Assembly: GCF_000378825.1 (NCBI RefSeq)
Contig: NZ_KB900388.1
Coordinates: forward strand, 3,498,426-3,562,425
Direction: 5' to 3'
DNA length: 64,000 bases
DNA from: Salinispora vitiensis
Lineage (GTDB): Bacteria; Actinomycetota; Actinomycetes; Mycobacteriales; Micromonosporaceae
Shown here: positions 47,135 through 56,435 of the stretch, one piece after another
Position numbering within the stretch: position 1 is the stretch's first letter
How the letters are laid out: every line of letters begins with the position of its first letter
Made by a program: the position numbers and the translations under genes
Notes under the pieces: generated by a model
What the model saw: the letters and a program-made list of their open reading frames with translations, nothing else
Databases searched by the model: none
What the model was told of the DNA's origin: nothing

Positions 47135-47821
47135 GTGATCGACTACCATCGGTGCGTGTGGGAACAGCGGGCTTCGCCCATTCCCGAGATCCGGACAGTC
47201 TGGCGTGCCTACGTCGAGGAAGCCGCCGATTACATCGACGAGGCCAGCGAGCACTGGGGCCTGTCGTTCATCCGTCGCTCCGATGGATCGCTGGCGGCTG
47301 AGCTGGCGGGTCCGCGGATCACGGGTTTGCCGATTTGCGCACATGTCGGGGAGTCCTACTGGGGCGTCGAGCTCGCCGCTGACGTGGTGATCCCAGGCGT
47401 GGACAAGGCGGTGCTGCGCGGTGCGATTGCTGAGCTGCCGGTTGCCGACGGGCAGGTAGCGCTCGGGGGCCGCCGCTGTCGCGTTCCTAGGTGGGAGGAA
47501 CTCGAGTCCTTCGTCGCGCGGCTTGTGGCCGACGGGGTGTTGGTGGCGGATGCCGACATCCGGCGGGCGCTCAACGGCGACGACCGTGGGCTGTCGCGGC
47601 GGAGCTGGCAGCGGCGGTTCCGGTCGATCACCGGCCTGCGTCGCAAGGAAATCGAGCGGCTCGACCGTGCGCGTCGTGCCTACCAGCTGCTCAGCGCGGG
47701 AGTGCCGCCGTCCGAGGTCGCTCTCGCCCTGGAGTATGCCGATCAGGCGCATCTAACCCGAGAGCTGAGGCGCATCCGGGGTGAGACGCCGGCTCGCATC
47801 CGCGCGGCGGCGACCGCCTGA
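47135..47821 (+). CDS. AraC family transcriptional regulator
   Basis: Encodes about 228 residues if GTG at 47135 is the start; the start is uncertain, with an earlier frame opening to 47006 and a later GTG at 47156. The C-terminal double helix-turn-helix (about residues 135-225) reads RSWQRRFRSITGLRRKEIERL and VALALEYADQAHLTRELRRI, the AraC signature. The N-terminal domain is ligand-binding of the type EIRTVWRAYVEEAADYIDEA. It lies 88 bp before a VOC gene, its probable target. Confidence 0.78.
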   Translation: MIDYHRCVWEQRASPIPEIRTVWRAYVEEAADYIDEASEHWGLSFIRRSDGSLAAELAGPRITGLPICAHVGESYWGVELAADVVIPGVDKAVLRGAIAELPVADGQVALGGRRCRVPRWEELESFVARLVADGVLVADADIRRALNGDDRGLSRRSWQRRFRSITGLRRKEIERLDRARRAYQLLSAGVPPSEVALALEYADQAHLTRELRRIRGETPARIRAAATA

Positions 47822-47908
47822 CGTTGGCGTTTTTGTTCAAGACCTCCGGACGGTCGGCCAGCGAGGGTGGGGACACTGATCAGCCGACCCTGCGCAGGAG
47901 GACGACAC

Positions 47909-48436
47909 ATGAATTCCATCGCCACCCCGCCCGGGTTCTCCACACTGAATCCGTTCTTTGTCGTCCACGATGCTGACGGGCTGATGACCTTCCTGCGGGA
48001 GGTGTTCGGGGGCGCAGAGCACCTCGAGGCACGTACTGTAGACATCGACGGTCTGCTGTTGCATGCCGAGCTCGAGATCGACGGTACGACCTTGATGTTC
48101 TGCGAGCGAAAGCCGGGTTGGCCGTTCCTGCCGCAACTGACTCAGATCTACGTCGATAGCGTGGACAGCGTGCTCGCACGGGCCGTGCAGTGTGGCGCGC
48201 GGATCGTCACTCGGCCGACCGACTTTTTCGGCACGGTCTTTTCTCGAATGCGTGACCCGTGGGGCAACATGTGGTGGGTGTACCAGCACGCCGAGGCCCC
48301 GGAGCTGGACTGGGACGGCGGCGGGGGCAGCGACGCGGGCGCCACCGAATGGTCCGACCCCGACCTCGCCTACATCCACCGAACCCTCGTGGAGGCGATG
48401 CCGCGGCTGGACACCGAGCCTAGCGGCGAGCGTTAA
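47909..48436 (+). CDS. VOC superfamily (glyoxalase/bleomycin-resistance-like) protein
   Basis: Encodes 175 residues. A single VOC module (PFFVVHDADGLMTFLREVFGGAE, then HAELEIDGTTLMFCERK, FSRMRDPWGNMWWVYQH). It belongs to the PhnB-like group that often lies beside AraC regulators. The metal and substrate are not predictable. AGGAGG lies 8 nt before the ATG. An extended tail of about 45 residues follows the module. Confidence 0.85.
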   Translation: MNSIATPPGFSTLNPFFVVHDADGLMTFLREVFGGAEHLEARTVDIDGLLLHAELEIDGTTLMFCERKPGWPFLPQLTQIYVDSVDSVLARAVQCGARIVTRPTDFFGTVFSRMRDPWGNMWWVYQHAEAPELDWDGGGGSDAGATEWSDPDLAYIHRTLVEAMPRLDTEPSGER

Positions 48437-48495
48437 TTCATATAGCGGGCCGACAATGACGGTACTGAGGTGATCGCGGACCGGGAGGGCGCGCC

Positions 48496-48948
48496 GTGCT
48501 GAGCTACCTCCACCCCCGAATCTCGGCCTACGCGCTCGTCGGGCTCGTCCTGCTGATGGCCTTCCTGTCCGGGTGCGGGGAGGATGCCCCCGGGCGGACC
48601 GTGAAGGGGAACGGCGTCATCACGTTCGTGGCACCGAAGGCCGATGGAGTCCGAGACGCCCTAATCGACGGTGAACTGGTGGTGGGCAAGGGCCAGTGCC
48701 TGGCCGTGCGGACCGCGGAGAATCAGACACTGGTCGTCGTCTGGCCGGCTGGAAGCGAACTGAAGACCGGCGGCGGCACCACCGGGGTCGAGGTGCCCGG
48801 CGCTGGCACTGTCCAGGTCGGTTCCACTTTCACTGCAGGTGGCGGTTACGTCACCCCACCGCTCGGTGACGACATGCCCAGCATCCCCGAGACCTGCGCC
48901 AGCGGTACGGATCAGGTCGCGGTCATCGACAACCTTAACCGGAGGTAG
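48496..48948 (+). CDS. Predicted lipoprotein, function unknown
   Basis: Encodes 150 residues. The N-terminal segment ends with the lipobox LSGC (Cys near residue 27), after a hydrophobic stretch YALVGLVLLMAFLSG. The rest is a small beta-rich exported domain with two further cysteines (GQCLAV and PETCASG), perhaps a disulphide. GTG at 48496 follows GGAGGG. No domain was recognised. It is probably a separate unit from the VOC gene. Confidence 0.65.
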   Translation: MLSYLHPRISAYALVGLVLLMAFLSGCGEDAPGRTVKGNGVITFVAPKADGVRDALIDGELVVGKGQCLAVRTAENQTLVVVWPAGSELKTGGGTTGVEVPGAGTVQVGSTFTAGGGYVTPPLGDDMPSIPETCASGTDQVAVIDNLNRR

Positions 48949-49002
48949 CGCTCGGTGTAGGGATGACGCAGGATCTTCTGCTGTCGATGTAGCCTGGCGC
49001 TG

Positions 49003-50055
49003 GTGAGTGGTGCCGAAGATCGCGAGAGCAGTTCGAGTCGGGCCGGCGAGGCTACTGCGACGCAGTTGGTGGCGGCGCGGGCCGGTGACGGCGATGCCTT
49101 CGGCCAGGTGGTGGGGCCGTTGCGGGCTGAGCTCCGCGTCCACTGCTACCGGATGCTGGGGTCCGTCCATGACGCGGAGGATGCGGTCCAGGAGACCCTG
49201 GATCGGGCGTGGCGCAGCCTGGGTCGCTTCGACGATCACGGATCGATTCGGCCGTGGCTGTACAAGATTGCGACGAACCGGGCGCTGACGATTATTGAGC
49301 GTCGGGGTCGGCGCGAGTTGCCCACGGATCTGAGTCCGGGGGGTGTGCCGCTGACCGAGGTGGCGTGGCTAGAGCCGTACCCCGATCGGCTTATGGATCC
49401 GACGGCGCGGCTGAGTCCCGAAGCGCGCATCGTGGCGCGGGAGAGCGTGGAGTTGGCGTTCGTCGCCGCCCTGCAGCATCTGTCGGCGTCACAGCGAGCG
49501 GTGCTGTTGCTGCGCGACGTGCTCGGCTACACCGCCGGTGAGGTCGCTGAGGTGTTGGACACCACGGTGGCCGCGGTCAACAGCGCTCTGCAGCGGGCCC
49601 GCAAGGTCGTCGGGAAGCTGTGCCCCGAGCGCAGCCAACAGCAAACCCTGCGGACGCTCGGTGACGCGGAACAACGAAAGGTGGCCCGGCGGTACGTGAC
49701 CGCCTGGGAGGCGGGTGACGTTGACGCCATCGTGGCGATGCTGACCGAGGACGCCCGGTACTCGATGCCGCCGCTGACGAGGTGGTACGCCGGCCGGGCA
49801 GACGTCCGCGGGTTCCTGGTCGAGGCGGTGCGGCGGCATCGCTGGCGGTTCGTGCCGACGTGGGCGAACGGGCAGCTCGCGTTCGGCACCTACCTGTGGA
49901 GCGAGGAGCGGGGCGCGTACGTCCCGGCGGGTCTGGATGTGCTGACGCTGCGCGGGCGGCAGGTGGCCGAGGTGGTTTCGTTCCTGGACGCCGACTTCCC
50001 GACCTTCGGCCTGCCGGCCCAGCTGTGGGAAGAGAATTTTCTCGGCGGGCGATGA
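49003..50055 (+). CDS. ECF sigma factor with C-terminal SnoaL-like domain
   Basis: Encodes 350 residues. Region 2 ([27 protein letters not shown], in parts) and region 4 ([34 protein letters not shown]) lie in the first 200 residues. The C-terminal ~130 residues are SnoaL-like ([28 protein letters not shown]). Such fused sigmas (ECF41 or SigJ/SigG-like) are controlled by the tail rather than by an anti-sigma factor. GTG at 49003 lacks a strong ribosome site. A double SnoaL protein gene follows. Confidence 0.85.
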   Translation: MSGAEDRESSSSRAGEATATQLVAARAGDGDAFGQVVGPLRAELRVHCYRMLGSVHDAEDAVQETLDRAWRSLGRFDDHGSIRPWLYKIATNRALTIIERRGRRELPTDLSPGGVPLTEVAWLEPYPDRLMDPTARLSPEARIVARESVELAFVAALQHLSASQRAVLLLRDVLGYTAGEVAEVLDTTVAAVNSALQRARKVVGKLCPERSQQQTLRTLGDAEQRKVARRYVTAWEAGDVDAIVAMLTEDARYSMPPLTRWYAGRADVRGFLVEAVRRHRWRFVPTWANGQLAFGTYLWSEERGAYVPAGLDVLTLRGRQVAEVVSFLDADFPTFGLPAQLWEENFLGGR

Positions 50056-50119
50056 TTTTGCGGACTGGCCCGGGTTGTAGTCCTGACGGACCCATCAACC
50101 CGGAAGGACCGAGCCGACC

Positions 50120-51022
50120 ATGGCTAGCAACGAGGAGCAGATCCGTACCCTGATCGAGCGCTGGGCCGAAGCGGTCCACCACGGCGATCTCACCGGGGTC
50201 CTTGCCGACCACACGCAGGACATCGTGATGTTCGACGTGCCGCCGCCGCAGCAGGGGGTGCGGGGTCTCGACGCCTACCGCGAGACCTGGCCACCGTTCT
50301 TCCGGTGGCAGGCCCAGGGGGCCTCGTTCGACATCGAGTCGCTGGAGGTCACCGCGGGCGAGGACGTCGCCTTCGCGTACGCCCTGCTGCGTTGCGGCAC
50401 CGAGCGTGACTTCGCCGACAATCCCGAAAACCGGCTGCGGCTGACGTTCGGTCTGCGCAAGCAGGCCGGCCGGTGGGTCATCGTTCACGAGCATCACTCG
50501 TTTCCGCTCACCGACGGGTCCACCGCGGCCGACCCCGCTCCGGACCAGGACCACGCCGCCACTGAGCAGGACCACGCTGCCGTCGAGCAGGAGCATGCTG
50601 AGGCCGAGCAGGAGCTGCGCCGGCTGCACCAACGCTGGTTCGCCAGCACAACGGCCAAAGACCTCGACGGCCTGATGGCGCCCATCGCCGACGACGTCGT
50701 CTCCTACGAGCATGACCAGGCGCTGCAGTGCATCGGGGTCGAGGCTGTCCGCGAGGTCTGCAAGGCCGGGCTCGACGCGGCCGGCGACAGCAGCGTCACC
50801 TGGCACGTTCCCGACCTGAAAATCCTGGTCAACGGTGATCTCGCCGTCGCCTGGGGGCTCAACCACGTCGAGGTGTCCGCCGGCAGCCAGTCAGTGGACA
50901 CCTGGTCCCGCGGGACCCGCATCTTCCAACGCCGGGACGGCGCCTGGTTGATGACCCACCAGCACCTCTCCTACCCCTTCGACCCAGCCACGGGCGAGGC
51001 CAAGACCGACCTACGCCCGTAA
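50120..51022 (+). CDS. Protein with two SnoaL-like domains
   Basis: Encodes 300 residues. Two NTF2/SnoaL-like modules, about residues 5-135 (IRTLIERWAEAVHHGDL to HEHHSFPL) and 165-295 (LRRLHQRWFASTTAKDLDGL to HQHLSYPF), flank an acidic coiled-coil-prone linker (about 140-165). No catalytic residues can be assigned. GGAAGGA precedes the ATG. It lies 64 bp after the sigma factor, whose tail belongs to the same fold, and is a plausible target of that sigma factor. Confidence 0.82.
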   Translation: MASNEEQIRTLIERWAEAVHHGDLTGVLADHTQDIVMFDVPPPQQGVRGLDAYRETWPPFFRWQAQGASFDIESLEVTAGEDVAFAYALLRCGTERDFADNPENRLRLTFGLRKQAGRWVIVHEHHSFPLTDGSTAADPAPDQDHAATEQDHAAVEQEHAEAEQELRRLHQRWFASTTAKDLDGLMAPIADDVVSYEHDQALQCIGVEAVREVCKAGLDAAGDSSVTWHVPDLKILVNGDLAVAWGLNHVEVSAGSQSVDTWSRGTRIFQRRDGAWLMTHQHLSYPFDPATGEAKTDLRP

Positions 51023-51057
51023 CGGGAACAGCCGACCAGCAGCTAGCGTGGCGGTGC

Positions 51058-51924
51058 ATGAGGTACCCAAGCGCCACCCCCGGTCTTGCGGGAAACGAAT
51101 TTCGGCAGGTACGGGTCTTCGTGGGGCCCGACGCCATGGGAAACGTCACCGGCGTGGTGACGGTGGGCCCGGATACGCGGCCCGAAGACCTGGCCGCCGG
51201 TGCGCGCCTGCTCGGCTACCCCGAGACGGCGTTCGTACGCCAGGACGCTGACACTGTGGACGTCACCAGCTACTCGCCCTACGAGCGGCTGCGGGTGTGC
51301 ACCCAGACGCTGCTCGCCACCGAACATGTGCTGCGGTCCTGCCGGGAACTGTCCCTCGGCACGGACCTGCTGGCCGGCACCGACGTGGGTGAGGTGCCGG
51401 TGCGCCGGTACGAGGACATGGCCTACGTCGTCCTCACCGGCAAACGTACCCCTGTCCGAGCGGCCCGTGCCCGGCTACCGCTCGACGGCGTCGTCCACGG
51501 CGAAGCGTTCGTCGTGGACACCGGCCGCGCCCGCAGCTACGTCCGCCTCCCGCCAGACACGTTGGAGGCGGTTCGGTTGGACCCAGCCGCCGTGCTGAGC
51601 TACTGCGCTGCGGAGGGCGTCCGTGGGATTTGCCTGGTAGCCCGCTCCGACAACGCGGTCCGGCTGCGCGTGTTCACCACCTCCCTCGCCGGCGCGGAGG
51701 ATGTGGCCACCGGAGGTGCTGCCGGTGGTCTGCCGGCATTTCTCGCCGCTACTGGCGGCGGCCATTCCCAGTCGGTGCTGGTCCGGCAGGGATACGGCAC
51801 CGCACTGACCCGGGGCGAGCTGCACGTGCGTCCGCTCGGCGGTGCGCAGGTCGCCGTCGGGGGCCGGGTGATCTCGGTGTCGACAGGGCGACTGGACGCC
51901 CGGCTGCCTACCTTGACCCGGTAG
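51058..51924 (+). CDS. PhzF-like isomerase family protein
   Basis: Encodes 288 residues. The PhzF fold is suggested by an early VRVFVGPDAMGNVTGVVTVG, YPETAFV, a central YEDMAYVVLTG and late SQSVLVRQGYGTALTRGELHV. PhzF proteins use a conserved Glu; the E in PETAFV fits. It is a diverged member, so substrate and even catalysis are uncertain. It lies 35 bp after the double SnoaL gene and may be co-transcribed. Confidence 0.7.
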   Translation: MRYPSATPGLAGNEFRQVRVFVGPDAMGNVTGVVTVGPDTRPEDLAAGARLLGYPETAFVRQDADTVDVTSYSPYERLRVCTQTLLATEHVLRSCRELSLGTDLLAGTDVGEVPVRRYEDMAYVVLTGKRTPVRAARARLPLDGVVHGEAFVVDTGRARSYVRLPPDTLEAVRLDPAAVLSYCAAEGVRGICLVARSDNAVRLRVFTTSLAGAEDVATGGAAGGLPAFLAATGGGHSQSVLVRQGYGTALTRGELHVRPLGGAQVAVGGRVISVSTGRLDARLPTLTR

Positions 51925-51941
51925 GCAGCCGGGCGCACGAT

Positions 51942-52370
51942 TCAGCTAACCGTGGTTTGCCAGGGATCAAGGACGTCGATTCCGGTGTCCGCGAAGTCCT
52001 TGGTGTTCCGGGTGGCGAGGGTGGCTGCTTGGGCGCGGCAGATGGCGGCGATCTGGGCGTTGAAACCGTCGATCGGTTGGCCGAGACGCTCCCGGCCAGC
52101 GACTACGTCGGCGTAGGCGCCGGCGGCGGCGAGGTCGAAGGGCAGCACTTGGCGGGGGAAGGCGGCGAAGATCTCATTGGCCGCCTGGTGCAGTGATTCC
52201 CGGCGCTGACCCTCCGGCAGCTGCGCGATGCCGTAGCGGATTTCGGCGACGGTGACGGCAGTGGTGTACAAGCCGGCGCTCGAACTCTGCTGGAGCCACG
52301 CGAGCACCGCTGGGGCGGGCCGCGCCCGCATGAGCTCGGAGACGACGTTGGTGTCGAGAACGATCATCAT
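51942..52370 (-). CDS. FitB-like PIN-domain toxin (VapC superfamily)
   Basis: Encodes 142 residues. The PIN domain starts MIVLDTNVVSELMR, with acidic residues in LDTNVVSE and in the later AEIRYGI and DGFNAQIAAICR segments. PIN toxins are metal-dependent ribonucleases. The start ATG (52370) overlaps the antitoxin stop, so the pair is translationally coupled; ATG at 52367 is also possible. The pattern WLQQSSSAGLYTTAVTVAEI is typical of FitB. Confidence 0.9.
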   Translation of the reverse strand: MMIVLDTNVVSELMRARPAPAVLAWLQQSSSAGLYTTAVTVAEIRYGIAQLPEGQRRESLHQAANEIFAAFPRQVLPFDLAAAGAYADVVAGRERLGQPIDGFNAQIAAICRAQAATLATRNTKDFADTGIDVLDPWQTTVS

Positions 52371-52612
52371 TCGGGCAGCCGCGCCGCGCGGGGTGGCGTG
52401 GCACGGTCCGGCAGATCCAGTTCGACGCCGCCAAGTCTGGTGAATCGATCGGTGAGTGCGCTGAACAGGTCGGTTGCCGGAGCGTCCTCGGCGACGGCGG
52501 CGGTGAGGATGTCGCGGATCTCGGCTTCCATGGATCGACCGTGCCGTGCGGCGCGGCGGCGTAACTTGTCCCGGACCGCGTCGTCGAGATCTCTGATGCT
52601 GAGGGCTGCCAT
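52367..52612 (-). CDS. FitA-like ribbon-helix-helix antitoxin
   Basis: Encodes 81 residues. The N-terminal Arc-type ribbon-helix-helix is ALSIRDLDDAVRDKLRRRAARHGRSMEAEIRDIL; the C-terminal part should wrap the PIN toxin. GAGGAG lies upstream of the ATG. The gene starts near the palindrome TGCTAGCA at 52642-52649, which may be an operator. It shares an overlap with the toxin gene. Confidence 0.9.
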   Translation of the reverse strand: MAALSIRDLDDAVRDKLRRRAARHGRSMEAEIRDILTAAVAEDAPATDLFSALTDRFTRLGGVELDLPDRATPPRAARLPE

Positions 52613-52668
52613 CGCTTCTCCTCACCGAGGAATGAGAGCAATGCTAGCACCGGTGGTGGGGTTGGACT

Positions 52669-52711
52669 GGCCCTCCGCCTCCTACCGCGATCCGGTAGGA
52701 GGCGGAGGGCC
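52669..52711. terminator. Strong hairpin between valS and fitA
   Basis: A perfect 19-bp stem (arms 52669-52687 and 52693-52711) with a 5-nt loop CGATC lies 18 nt past the valS stop. It follows valS and precedes fitA on the minus strand, separating the units. No T-run was seen. Confidence 0.75.
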
Positions 52712-52729
52712 GGGGCAGCCCGGGCCCCG

Positions 52730-55342
52730 TCAGCCGAGTGTGATCTCCGGCGTCAACGGCGTGTCCGCCTCGGCGGTGTCGACCGCCCGTACCACCCCCG
52801 CTGCCCGGACATCCCGGCTGACCAGAGCGAAGGCGGCGAGGTCGGTTGCGCGCCCGCGGAGAGTGAGCTGGGCTACCGGCACCCGCATCGACTGCTTCGC
52901 CTCGGACTTCGCCCGGCGGATGGCGGCGAGCACATCGGCGGCGAGCCCGAGCAACTCCGTTCCGGCTCCGATGGAGTCATGAGATTCCGCCGCCCCACGG
53001 GCGTCGGTGGAGTCGTCGGGGCCGACGAGCTCCTGCCGGGTCGGCCACGCCGCCCGGTGCACCGAACCCTCCTGCCACCACGACCAGGCTTCCTCGGTGA
53101 CGAACGGCAGCATCGGCGCGAAGAGTCGCAGCAGCGTGTGCAGCGCCAGTGCGAGCGCGGCGTGGGCCGAACGGACGGCGGGATCGTCCGGTTCCCCGTA
53201 CGCGCGCTCCTTGACCAGCTCCAGGTAGTCGTCGCAGAACGACCAGAAGAACTGCTCCGTGCACTCGAGCGACCGGGTGTAGTCGTACTGGGTGAACCCG
53301 GCGGTGGCGGAGTCAACGACGGTGGCCAGGCGGGCCAGCATCGAACGGTCGAGCGGTTCGGTCACCTGCGCCAGGTGGGGTGCCAACAGCGTCGGGGAGT
53401 CGAACCGCAGCACGAACTTGGTGGCATTAAGGATCTTGATGGCGAGTCGGCGGCCGATCTTCATCTGGCCGGTGTCGAAGGCCGTGTCGGTGCCCGGACG
53501 GCCGCTGACCGCCCAGTACCGGACGGCGTCGGAGCCGTACTCCTCCAGGAGCGCCATCGGCGTGACCGTGTTTCCCTTGGACTTCGACATCTTTTTGCGG
53601 TCCGGGTCCAGGATCCAGCCCGACAGCAGCGCGGTCTTCCAGGGCAGGCGATTGAACTCCTGATGCGACCGGAGCACGGTGGCGAACAACCAGGTCCGGA
53701 TGATTTCGTGTGCCTGCGGACGGAGATCCATCGGGAAGACCCGGGCGAAGAGGTCGTCGTCCACCGTCCACCCGCCGGCGATCTCGGGGGTGAGCGAGGA
53801 GGTGGCCCAGGTGTCCATCACATCCGGGTCCGCCATGAAGCCGCCCGGTTGGTTGCGCTGGCTCTCCTGGTAGCCGGTCGGGGCGTCGCTGCTGGGGTCA
53901 ACGGGTAGCGCCGTGTCGTCCGGCAGGATGGGGTGCTCGTAGTCGGGCTCGCCCGAGTCGTCGAGCGGGTACCAGACCGGGATGGGCACCCCGAAGAAGC
54001 GCTGTCGACTGATGATCCAGTCCCCGGAGAGACCCTCGACCCAGTTCTCGTACCGGCTGCGCATGAACTCGGGGGACCAGGTCAGCTCGCGCCCCCGGCG
54101 GACCAGCGCGCCCCGCAGTTCGGTGTCCCGACCACCGTTGCGGACGTACCACTGTCGGGTGGTGACGATCTCGAGTGGCTTGTCGCCCTTCTCGTAGAAC
54201 TTGACCGCCTGGGTGGTGGGGCGGGGCTCGGTCTCGAGATTCCCGGCGGCGCGCAGCAGCTCCACGATCTTCGCCTTAGCGGAGAACGATGTCAGGCCGG
54301 CGAGCATCCGGTACGCCGCCACCGCCTCGGCGTTGACGACCCCGGGTGGTGGCTCGGGGAGCAGGCGGCCGTCGCGGCCCATCACCGGCCGGGTCGGTAG
54401 GTCCAACTCCCGCCACCACAGCACGTCCGTCAGGTCGCCGAAGGTGCAGATCATCGCGATTCCGGAGCCCTTGTCCGGCTGAGCCAGCGGGTGCGCCTTG
54501 ATCGGCACCGGGACACCGAAGAGCGGCGTGACGGCGGTGCTGCCGAAGAGATGCTGGTACCGCTCGTCATCCGGGTGGGCGACGAGCGCGACGCAGGCCG
54601 GCAGCAGCTCGGGCCGAGTGGTCTCGACGTAGATCTTGTCTCCGGTCGCCGAGTGGAAGGCGAGCCGGTAGTAGTTTCCCTGGCGCTCGCGATCCTCCAA
54701 CTCGGCCTGCGCGACGGCCGTGCGGAAGGTGACGTCCCAGAGGGTCGGGGCGTCCGCCAGGTACGCCTCACCCCGGCCCAGGTTACGGAGGAAGGCCCGC
54801 TGGGAGATCGCCCGACTCCGGTCATCGATCGTCGCGTACGTCAGGGACCAGTCGACGGAGAGGCCCAGGTGCCGCCAGAGGGCCTCGAACGCCTGCTCGT
54901 CAAGCTCGGTGAGGTTCCGGCACAGCTCGACGAAGTTACGCCGGGAGATCGGTTGCGGCCGGCTCGGGGGCTCGGCCGGTGGCGTGTAGCCCGGGTCGTA
55001 CGGCAGGGAGGGGTCGCACCGCACCCCGTAGTAGTTCTGCACCCGCCGCTCGGTGGGCAGACCGTTGTCGTCCCACCCCATCGGGTAGAAGACCGTCCGG
55101 CCCCGCATTCGCTGGAACCTCGCGATGGCGTCGGCGTGGGTGTAGGAGAAGACGTGACCGACGTGCAGCGCCCCGCTGACCGTCGGTGGCGGGGTGTCGA
55201 TCGAGTAGACCTCGTCCCGGGTTACCGAGCGGTCGAAGCGATAGGTGCCGTTCTGCTCCCATACCCGCGACCAGGCCTTCTCGATGCCCTCAAGGGACGC
55301 CTTGGCCGGCACGGCTAAACGCTTCGTGGTGTTCTCGGTCAC
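52730..55342 (-). CDS. valS: Valyl-tRNA synthetase
   Basis: Encodes 870 residues. Class Ia synthetase. It has HVGH for the HIGH motif, the editing (CP1) domain in the central part, WDEY-type segments such as SGDWIISRQRFFG, KMSKS for the second signature, and an anticodon-binding region near the C-terminus. Final coiled-coil arm typical of long ValS is not evident. Some actinobacteria carry a second ValS, so this may not be the only copy. It lies between Sua5 (divergent) and FitAB. Confidence 0.9.
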   Translation of the reverse strand: MTENTTKRLAVPAKASLEGIEKAWSRVWEQNGTYRFDRSVTRDEVYSIDTPPPTVSGALHVGHVFSYTHADAIARFQRMRGRTVFYPMGWDDNGLPTERRVQNYYGVRCDPSLPYDPGYTPPAEPPSRPQPISRRNFVELCRNLTELDEQAFEALWRHLGLSVDWSLTYATIDDRSRAISQRAFLRNLGRGEAYLADAPTLWDVTFRTAVAQAELEDRERQGNYYRLAFHSATGDKIYVETTRPELLPACVALVAHPDDERYQHLFGSTAVTPLFGVPVPIKAHPLAQPDKGSGIAMICTFGDLTDVLWWRELDLPTRPVMGRDGRLLPEPPPGVVNAEAVAAYRMLAGLTSFSAKAKIVELLRAAGNLETEPRPTTQAVKFYEKGDKPLEIVTTRQWYVRNGGRDTELRGALVRRGRELTWSPEFMRSRYENWVEGLSGDWIISRQRFFGVPIPVWYPLDDSGEPDYEHPILPDDTALPVDPSSDAPTGYQESQRNQPGGFMADPDVMDTWATSSLTPEIAGGWTVDDDLFARVFPMDLRPQAHEIIRTWLFATVLRSHQEFNRLPWKTALLSGWILDPDRKKMSKSKGNTVTPMALLEEYGSDAVRYWAVSGRPGTDTAFDTGQMKIGRRLAIKILNATKFVLRFDSPTLLAPHLAQVTEPLDRSMLARLATVVDSATAGFTQYDYTRSLECTEQFFWSFCDDYLELVKERAYGEPDDPAVRSAHAALALALHTLLRLFAPMLPFVTEEAWSWWQEGSVHRAAWPTRQELVGPDDSTDARGAAESHDSIGAGTELLGLAADVLAAIRRAKSEAKQSMRVPVAQLTLRGRATDLAAFALVSRDVRAAGVVRAVDTAEADTPLTPEITLG

Positions 55343-55432
55343 GGTCGGACTATATGCCGTTGGTCCAATGGTTTTCCGCCCGCTGATCGGGTCGGCGGCG
55401 GGGGAGCGGGCCCGGCAGGTTAGCGTCGAGGC

Positions 55433-56404
55433 GTGAGCACGCCGCGAGTACTGCCCGCTGACAGCGGTGTCGCCGAGGCCGCTGCCGTCCTACGGGCCGG
55501 TGGTCTGGTGGCCCTGCCCACCGAGACGGTGTACGGCTTGGGCGCGAACGCGCTGGACGCCCCGGCGGTGGCTCGGATCTTCGCGGCCAAGGCGCGACCG
55601 AGCTTCGACCCGCTGATCAGTCACCTGGCTGAGGCGGCGGAGCTGGAGAAGCTGGTGGGTACGGTGCCGGCGGCGGTGGCGGTGCTGGCCGAGCGGTTCT
55701 GGCCCGGGCCGTTGACGCTGATCGTGGACCGGCCGGCGGTGATCCCGCCGATCGTCACCTCCGGGCTGGAGACGATGGCGGTGCGGGTGCCGGACCACGC
55801 GGCGACGCGCGAGTTGATCGCGGCGGCCGGGGTGCCGGTGGCGGCACCGAGCGCGAACCGGTTCGGTCAGCTCAGCCCGACCCGGGCCGAGCACGTGGTG
55901 GCGGGGTTAGGGGCGGCCGTTGACGTGGTGCTCGACGGTGGGCCGACCCGGTGTGGGATCGAGTCGACGATCGTGGACGCGCGGGGCGACCGCCCGGTGG
56001 TGCTGCGGTTGGGCGCGCTGCCGGTGGAGTCGCTGCAGGAGGCGGTCGGTCCGGTGCTGGTCCGGCCGGGCAGTTCGGGGCAACCGGTGGCACCGGGGAC
56101 GCTGGCGGCGCACTACGCCCCGCGTACGCGGCTGCGGTTGGTCACCGATGCCGAGCCGGCGGACGGCGGCGTCGCCCGACGGGGTTTCCTGGGCTTCCGC
56201 GGTGCTCCGGTGGGGGACTGGGCGGCGGTGGAGGTGCTGTCCAGCAGGGGCGACCTGACCGAGGCGGCGGCCCGGTTGTTCGACGCGCTACATCGACTGG
56301 ATGCTGCCGGCGTGGACGAGATCCTGGTGGAACCGGTGCCCGAGGTGGGGGTGGGCCGGGCCATCAACGACCGGTTGCGCCGTGCCGCCGCTACCTGGAC
56401 GTAG
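55433..56404 (+). CDS. L-threonylcarbamoyladenylate synthase (Sua5/YrdC)
   Basis: Encodes 323 residues. It makes threonylcarbamoyl-AMP for t6A37 tRNA modification. The YrdC core has GLVALPTETVYGLGANA, KARPSFDPLI, APSANRFGQLSPT and VLDGGPTRCGIESTIVD; after about residue 205 the Sua5-specific C-terminal domain follows (GTLAAHYAPRTRL). GTG at 55433 is the start. It diverges from valS and converges on the P-type ATPase. Confidence 0.93.
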   Translation: MSTPRVLPADSGVAEAAAVLRAGGLVALPTETVYGLGANALDAPAVARIFAAKARPSFDPLISHLAEAAELEKLVGTVPAAVAVLAERFWPGPLTLIVDRPAVIPPIVTSGLETMAVRVPDHAATRELIAAAGVPVAAPSANRFGQLSPTRAEHVVAGLGAAVDVVLDGGPTRCGIESTIVDARGDRPVVLRLGALPVESLQEAVGPVLVRPGSSGQPVAPGTLAAHYAPRTRLRLVTDAEPADGGVARRGFLGFRGAPVGDWAAVEVLSSRGDLTEAAARLFDALHRLDAAGVDEILVEPVPEVGVGRAINDRLRRAAATWT

Positions 56405-56435
56405 CCGACGTGCGGAGACGACCTTCGTCCCGGCG

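Noticed and set aside
47006..51924. A new biosynthetic cluster (AraC, VOC, ECF, SnoaL, PhzF)
   Set aside because: Families often occur in natural-product clusters, but no synthase, P450 or transporter is present, so there is no support beyond proximity.
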